Part shown: positions 5,275 to 7,771 of the stretch, one piece after another
Numbering within the stretch: position 1 is the first letter of the stretch
Layout of the letters: every line of letters starts with the position of its first letter
Assembly (NCBI GenBank): GCA_014238625.1
Contig: JABAAS010000059.1
Location: 1 to 7,771 of the forward strand
DNA length: 7,771 bases
Direction: 5' to 3'
Source: Alphaproteobacteria bacterium
Lineage (GTDB): Bacteria > Pseudomonadota > Alphaproteobacteria > JABAAW01
Made by a program: the position numbers and the translations under genes
Notes under the pieces: generated by a model
The model's input: only the letters and a program-made list of their open reading frames with translations
Database searches by the model: none
What the model was told of the DNA's origin: nothing

Positions 5275-6531
5275 TTATATACCAAGCCTGCTGAGTGTTT
5301 CGGGAGACGGAAAGCCGTCCGCAGTAAGTCCTACACTCTTTTGATATTGCATCAACGCGCGTCTGGTGCGAGTACCAAATATCGCGTCCGCAACACCACT
5401 CGCAAAACCAAGCTCGTTCAAGCGCTCCTGTAGCCTTCTTATATCATCTAAGCGTAAAATTTGCTCGGCACTTTCCCTAGATAAGCCGGGCGCTCCCCGC
5501 AAGCGGTCAGCTAGCAAACCGACAGACAGCGCATAAAGGTTCGAGTTATTCCAGCGCAAAATACTACGGAAGTTTTGCGAAACAAGGAAAACAGCACCCC
5601 TCGCGCCAGATGGAAGTAGCAGTGAACTTTTGCCAATGCTCGCCAAGCGTGCCCGTTGGCTCTTATGGGCTGCCTTAACCCCCCTCTTGCGCCAGAACGC
5701 CCTACTACGCCAAGAATGCGCCTGCGCGTAGTCGAAATTTCCCGACAAACGCACCTCTAAACCCCAACTCAGAGTTCCAGCTCTACCGCCCGCCCCCTTC
5801 CCTTGCGCACGCCAGCCGCTAGCCCGCAAATAGTGTGCCGCTGAGGTCAAAGAATCCTCAACATTATGCCAAATATCAGCTCTCCCGTCTCCATCTCCAT
5901 CGCGCCCATACTGCCAATAAGTTGTCGGAATAAACTGAACTTGACCCATCGCGCCAGCCCAAGAGCCAAGCATTTCTCGCGGAGAAATACCCTCTCGTTC
6001 GATAATCTGTAGTGCCGTTAAAAATTGCTCTCGAAAAAATCTCTCCCTTCTACCATCCGCAATAAGACTCGCCGTCGCATGCAAAACCGAAAAACGACCC
6101 GTGATATTACCGTAGTCACTCTCAAGACCCCATATAGCTATCAAAATCTCGCCAGGAACACCATACTCTAGCTCTAAACGCTGCAGAAGAGAATCATGTT
6201 CCTCTAACATAGCCTTGCCCCGAGAAATGCGCCGCTCGTCAAGGCGGCGGTTCGTATAGCGGTGAAAAGTCTCAAATATCTCAGGCTGCTTCTTATCTCG
6301 CTTGATAACCTCCTCTAATATGCCCTCTTTACTAAGAAACTCGTAGGTCTCTTGCCACAACTCTTCTGATACTCCTCGACGTCTAGACTCCTTGCCTAAA
6401 TTATTCAAAAAATTCCTAGAAAATGACTCCTGCGCATTAGCCTCAAATACAGAAAAACTCACAAAAAACAGCAGCAAAAACGCAGGTAAGACAAATAAAA
6501 CAAAAATATAAAAAGATGGACGCAAGTACAT
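5275..6531 (-). CDS. MltB-type lytic murein transglycosylase with C-terminal peptidoglycan-binding domain
   Basis: This enzyme cleaves the MurNAc-GlcNAc bond of peptidoglycan to form 1,6-anhydro ends in the periplasm. The 418-residue protein starts with a long hydrophobic signal segment (about 5-29) and a likely signal peptidase I site after ANA (A33/Q34); there is no lipobox, so it appears soluble. The SLT_2/MltB catalytic domain has the glutamate in AIWGLESDYG (E137), then GSWAGAMGQVQF (189-200), DGDGDGRADIW and SAAHYLRASGW. A peptidoglycan_binding_1 domain covers about 362-416 (DIRRLQERLNELGF to TRRALMQYQ). A Gly/Ala-rich insert (QGKGAGGRAGTLSWG) replaces the short usual link after GW. The ATG at 6529-6531 overlaps the smpB stop (TGATG) and has a strong GGAGGA site, so I choose it over the TTG one codon upstream. 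Family call is firm; the exact paralogue name is not. Confidence 0.94.
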   Translation of the reverse strand: MYLRPSFYIFVLFVLPAFLLLFFVSFSVFEANAQESFSRNFLNNLGKESRRRGVSEELWQETYEFLSKEGILEEVIKRDKKQPEIFETFHRYTNRRLDERRISRGKAMLEEHDSLLQRLELEYGVPGEILIAIWGLESDYGNITGRFSVLHATASLIADGRRERFFREQFLTALQIIEREGISPREMLGSWAGAMGQVQFIPTTYWQYGRDGDGDGRADIWHNVEDSLTSAAHYLRASGWRAQGKGAGGRAGTLSWGLEVRLSGNFDYAQAHSWRSRAFWRKRGVKAAHKSQRARLASIGKSSLLLPSGARGAVFLVSQNFRSILRWNNSNLYALSVGLLADRLRGAPGLSRESAEQILRLDDIRRLQERLNELGFASGVADAIFGTRTRRALMQYQKSVGLTADGFPSPETLSRLGI

Positions 6532-6995
6532 CAATCGTCTCCTCCAATAGCCCTGTTATGCGTTAAACGAACCTTGCGGCGCTGCCAATCGCGCTCCGCA
6601 ATGTCAGCACGACGATCTGCCTTCGCCAATCCCTTACCCAAGCCAAGGTTAATCTTCGCAATGCCGCGGGCGTTGAAAAATAATCTTAGTGGCACAAGAG
6701 TCATCCCCCCTCTTTGCACAGAGCCAGATAAACGAGAAAGCTCCTTTTTGTGCAGCAATAGCTTACGCTCTCGGCGTGGAGCATGTTGGCTCGATTTAAT
6801 AGCTTGCGGGTAATCTCCTATATGAAAATTTACTAGAAATAGCTCCCCTCGCTTGAAAAGCGCAAAACTGTCACCAATAGCAGCTCGTCCAATTCTAATC
6901 GCTTTGACCTCGCTACCGCTAAGGCAGATGCCCGCCTCCATTTCTTTCTCAATGCGGAATTTATGTCTCGCGCCTCTATTATCTAAACCTTTCAT
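6531..6995 (-). CDS. smpB: SsrA-binding protein SmpB
   Basis: SmpB binds tmRNA and delivers it to ribosomes stalled on broken mRNAs (trans-translation). The 154-residue protein has the usual length. Visible motifs are NRGARHKFRIEKEMEAGICL (6-25), SGSEVKAIRIGRAAIGDSFA (26-45), HAPRRERKLLLHKKEL and GMTLVPLRLFFNARGIAKI. The basic C-terminal tail, DRRADIAERDWQRRK, enters the ribosomal decoding region in known SmpB. The N-terminus is somewhat shorter than in E. coli, and the tail has ADRR where DKR is common. It starts 45 bp after dapA; a GAGGG lies only one base before the ATG, too close for a normal ribosome site. The stop TGA shares its last base with the mltB ATG. The tmRNA gene itself is not in this window. 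dapA-smpB adjacency is known in alphaproteobacteria. Confidence 0.96.
   Translation of the reverse strand: MKGLDNRGARHKFRIEKEMEAGICLSGSEVKAIRIGRAAIGDSFALFKRGELFLVNFHIGDYPQAIKSSQHAPRRERKLLLHKKELSRLSGSVQRGGMTLVPLRLFFNARGIAKINLGLGKGLAKADRRADIAERDWQRRKVRLTHNRAIGGDD
6540..6545 (-). promoter_or_regulatory. Strong ribosome binding site of mltB inside smpB
   Basis: The minus strand reads GGAGGA here, inside the last codons of smpB, with 8 nt before the mltB ATG at 6531. It matches the anti-Shine-Dalgarno well and fixes the mltB start at the ATG of the TGATG overlap. It implies translational coupling of SmpB and the transglycosylase. It is the only strong, well-spaced site I see in the window. Confidence 0.85.
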
Positions 6996-7040
6996 GCCCT
7001 CAGCGGTGGTTGCTCGCAGTTGTTAGCAAAACCCATTGTA

Positions 7041-7771
7041 TTATAACCTCGCCGCAATCTCTAGCGCCTCTCTAACGCGTTCCTGTGCCAAAACGCTCGC
7101 CTCTAACAAAGGCAAACGAGGCTGAGCCGTGGCAAATATACCTTGATGGCAAAGCGCGTATTTAACAGGTGCTGGGCTGGTCTCGCAAAATAAAGCTTGC
7201 CATAAAGGCAACAGAGCATCGCGAAAGCGCGATGCCTCTTGCAAGTTGCCAGCAGTAAAAAACTCGTAAAGCTCAACCATAGCCTTAGGTACCACGTTTG
7301 AAGCAACGGAGACGCACCCCTCTCCTCCCATCGCTAAAAACGCACAGAGACTCGCGTCTTCCCCAGAAAGAAGAGTAAAGTCCTCTCGTAATCCCGCTCG
7401 TGCAAGCTCGCTAACTCGCGTCAAGTCTTGCGGCATCGCATCCTTAAGCGAAACTATATGCGGACAATCCTCGACAAGGCGGATGACAGTCTCAACACCA
7501 AGCTCTACAGAAGTGCGCGCCGGAACATTATAAAGCATGATCGGTAAATCAACCCTATTCGCTATTTCGCAAAAATGCGCGTAAAGACCAGCCTGCGTAG
7601 GTTTATTGTAATAAGGGGTTACCTGTAGAGTCGCTTGCGCTCCCGCACTCTGCGCAAAGCTGGTAAGCGCTACCGCCTCTTCCGTCGAGTTCGCTCCAGC
7701 TCCAGCAATAACCGGAAGACGCCCCGCATTGCACTCTAAGCATAAATCGATCACTCGCTTATGCTCATCCA
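7041..7771 (-). CDS. dapA: 4-hydroxy-tetrahydrodipicolinate synthase (partial, 5' end beyond the window)
   Basis: DapA condenses pyruvate with aspartate semialdehyde, the first committed step of the diaminopimelate/lysine pathway, which feeds both peptidoglycan and protein. The window holds about 242 codons of a protein normally near 292; the missing part includes the N-terminal GTTGE active-site threonines. The frame is open to the window edge, so the GTG at 7752-7754 is an internal valine, not a start. Visible are GRLPVIAGAGANSTEEA, VTPYYNKPTQAGLYAHF and LYNVPART with the catalytic Tyr (codon 7530-7532) and substrate-binding Arg (7515-7517). The Schiff-base Lys is in IVSLKDA (7443-7445). 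The C-terminus, PRLPLLEASVLAQERVREAL, is typical. All visible active-site residues are intact. smpB follows 45 bp downstream. Any promoter or leader lies outside the window. Confidence 0.96.
   Translation of the reverse strand, partial: DEHKRVIDLCLECNAGRLPVIAGAGANSTEEAVALTSFAQSAGAQATLQVTPYYNKPTQAGLYAHFCEIANRVDLPIMLYNVPARTSVELGVETVIRLVEDCPHIVSLKDAMPQDLTRVSELARAGLREDFTLLSGEDASLCAFLAMGGEGCVSVASNVVPKAMVELYEFFTAGNLQEASRFRDALLPLWQALFCETSPAPVKYALCHQGIFATAQPRLPLLEASVLAQERVREALEIAARL

Noticed and set aside
6996..7040. tmRNA, promoter or other element in the dapA-smpB gap
   Set aside because: Only 45 bp; a TACAAT at 7035-7040 on the minus strand lacks a matching -35, and there is no room for an RNA gene.

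Overview
This window is a compact, co-directional block of eight housekeeping genes, all on the minus strand. In transcription order (right to left) they are dapA (5' end off the window) - smpB - mltB-type lytic transglycosylase - rlpA - tmk - holB - metG - tatD (3' end off the window). I see no mobile element, CRISPR array, RNA gene, phage gene or plus-strand gene.

The organism is most likely an alphaproteobacterium with moderate GC content. The order rlpA..tmk-holB-metG-tatD is characteristic of that class. The delta' subunit (HolB) has no cysteine zinc module. The MetRS is the short, zinc-less form without a C-terminal tRNA-binding domain. The envelope genes (SPOR-RlpA lipoprotein, MltB-like enzyme with a signal peptide) show a Gram-negative. 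The D-Ala-D-Ala carboxypeptidase gene (dac) often found between rlpA and tmk in alphaproteobacteria is absent here. I cannot name genus or species.

Layout. 7041-7771 is dapA (lysine/diaminopimelate synthesis), followed after 45 bp by smpB (trans-translation). smpB is coupled to mltB by a TGATG stop-start overlap with the only strong Shine-Dalgarno in the window. A 119-bp AT-rich spacer with small repeats separates mltB from rlpA. rlpA, tmk, holB and metG are packed with gaps of about 5-25 bp and look like one transcription unit. A 94-bp AT-rich spacer with direct repeats separates metG from tatD. The tatD gene fills 1-502 and is open to the window edge, so it is easy to miss.

Functionally the block mixes peptidoglycan remodelling and precursor supply (dapA, mltB, rlpA), dTTP supply and replication (tmk, holB), translation (metG, smpB) and a metal-dependent DNase-family hydrolase (tatD).

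The most unusual signal is not a gene. At least six separate in-frame tandem-repeat tracts lie inside four of the conserved genes: two in tatD, one in holB, two in tmk and one in rlpA. Their units are 12, 15 or 24 bp, always multiples of three, and they fall in loops, linkers or a signal peptide while core motifs stay intact. Several copies are identical in DNA, which suggests recent expansion. I found no convincing new multi-gene system.
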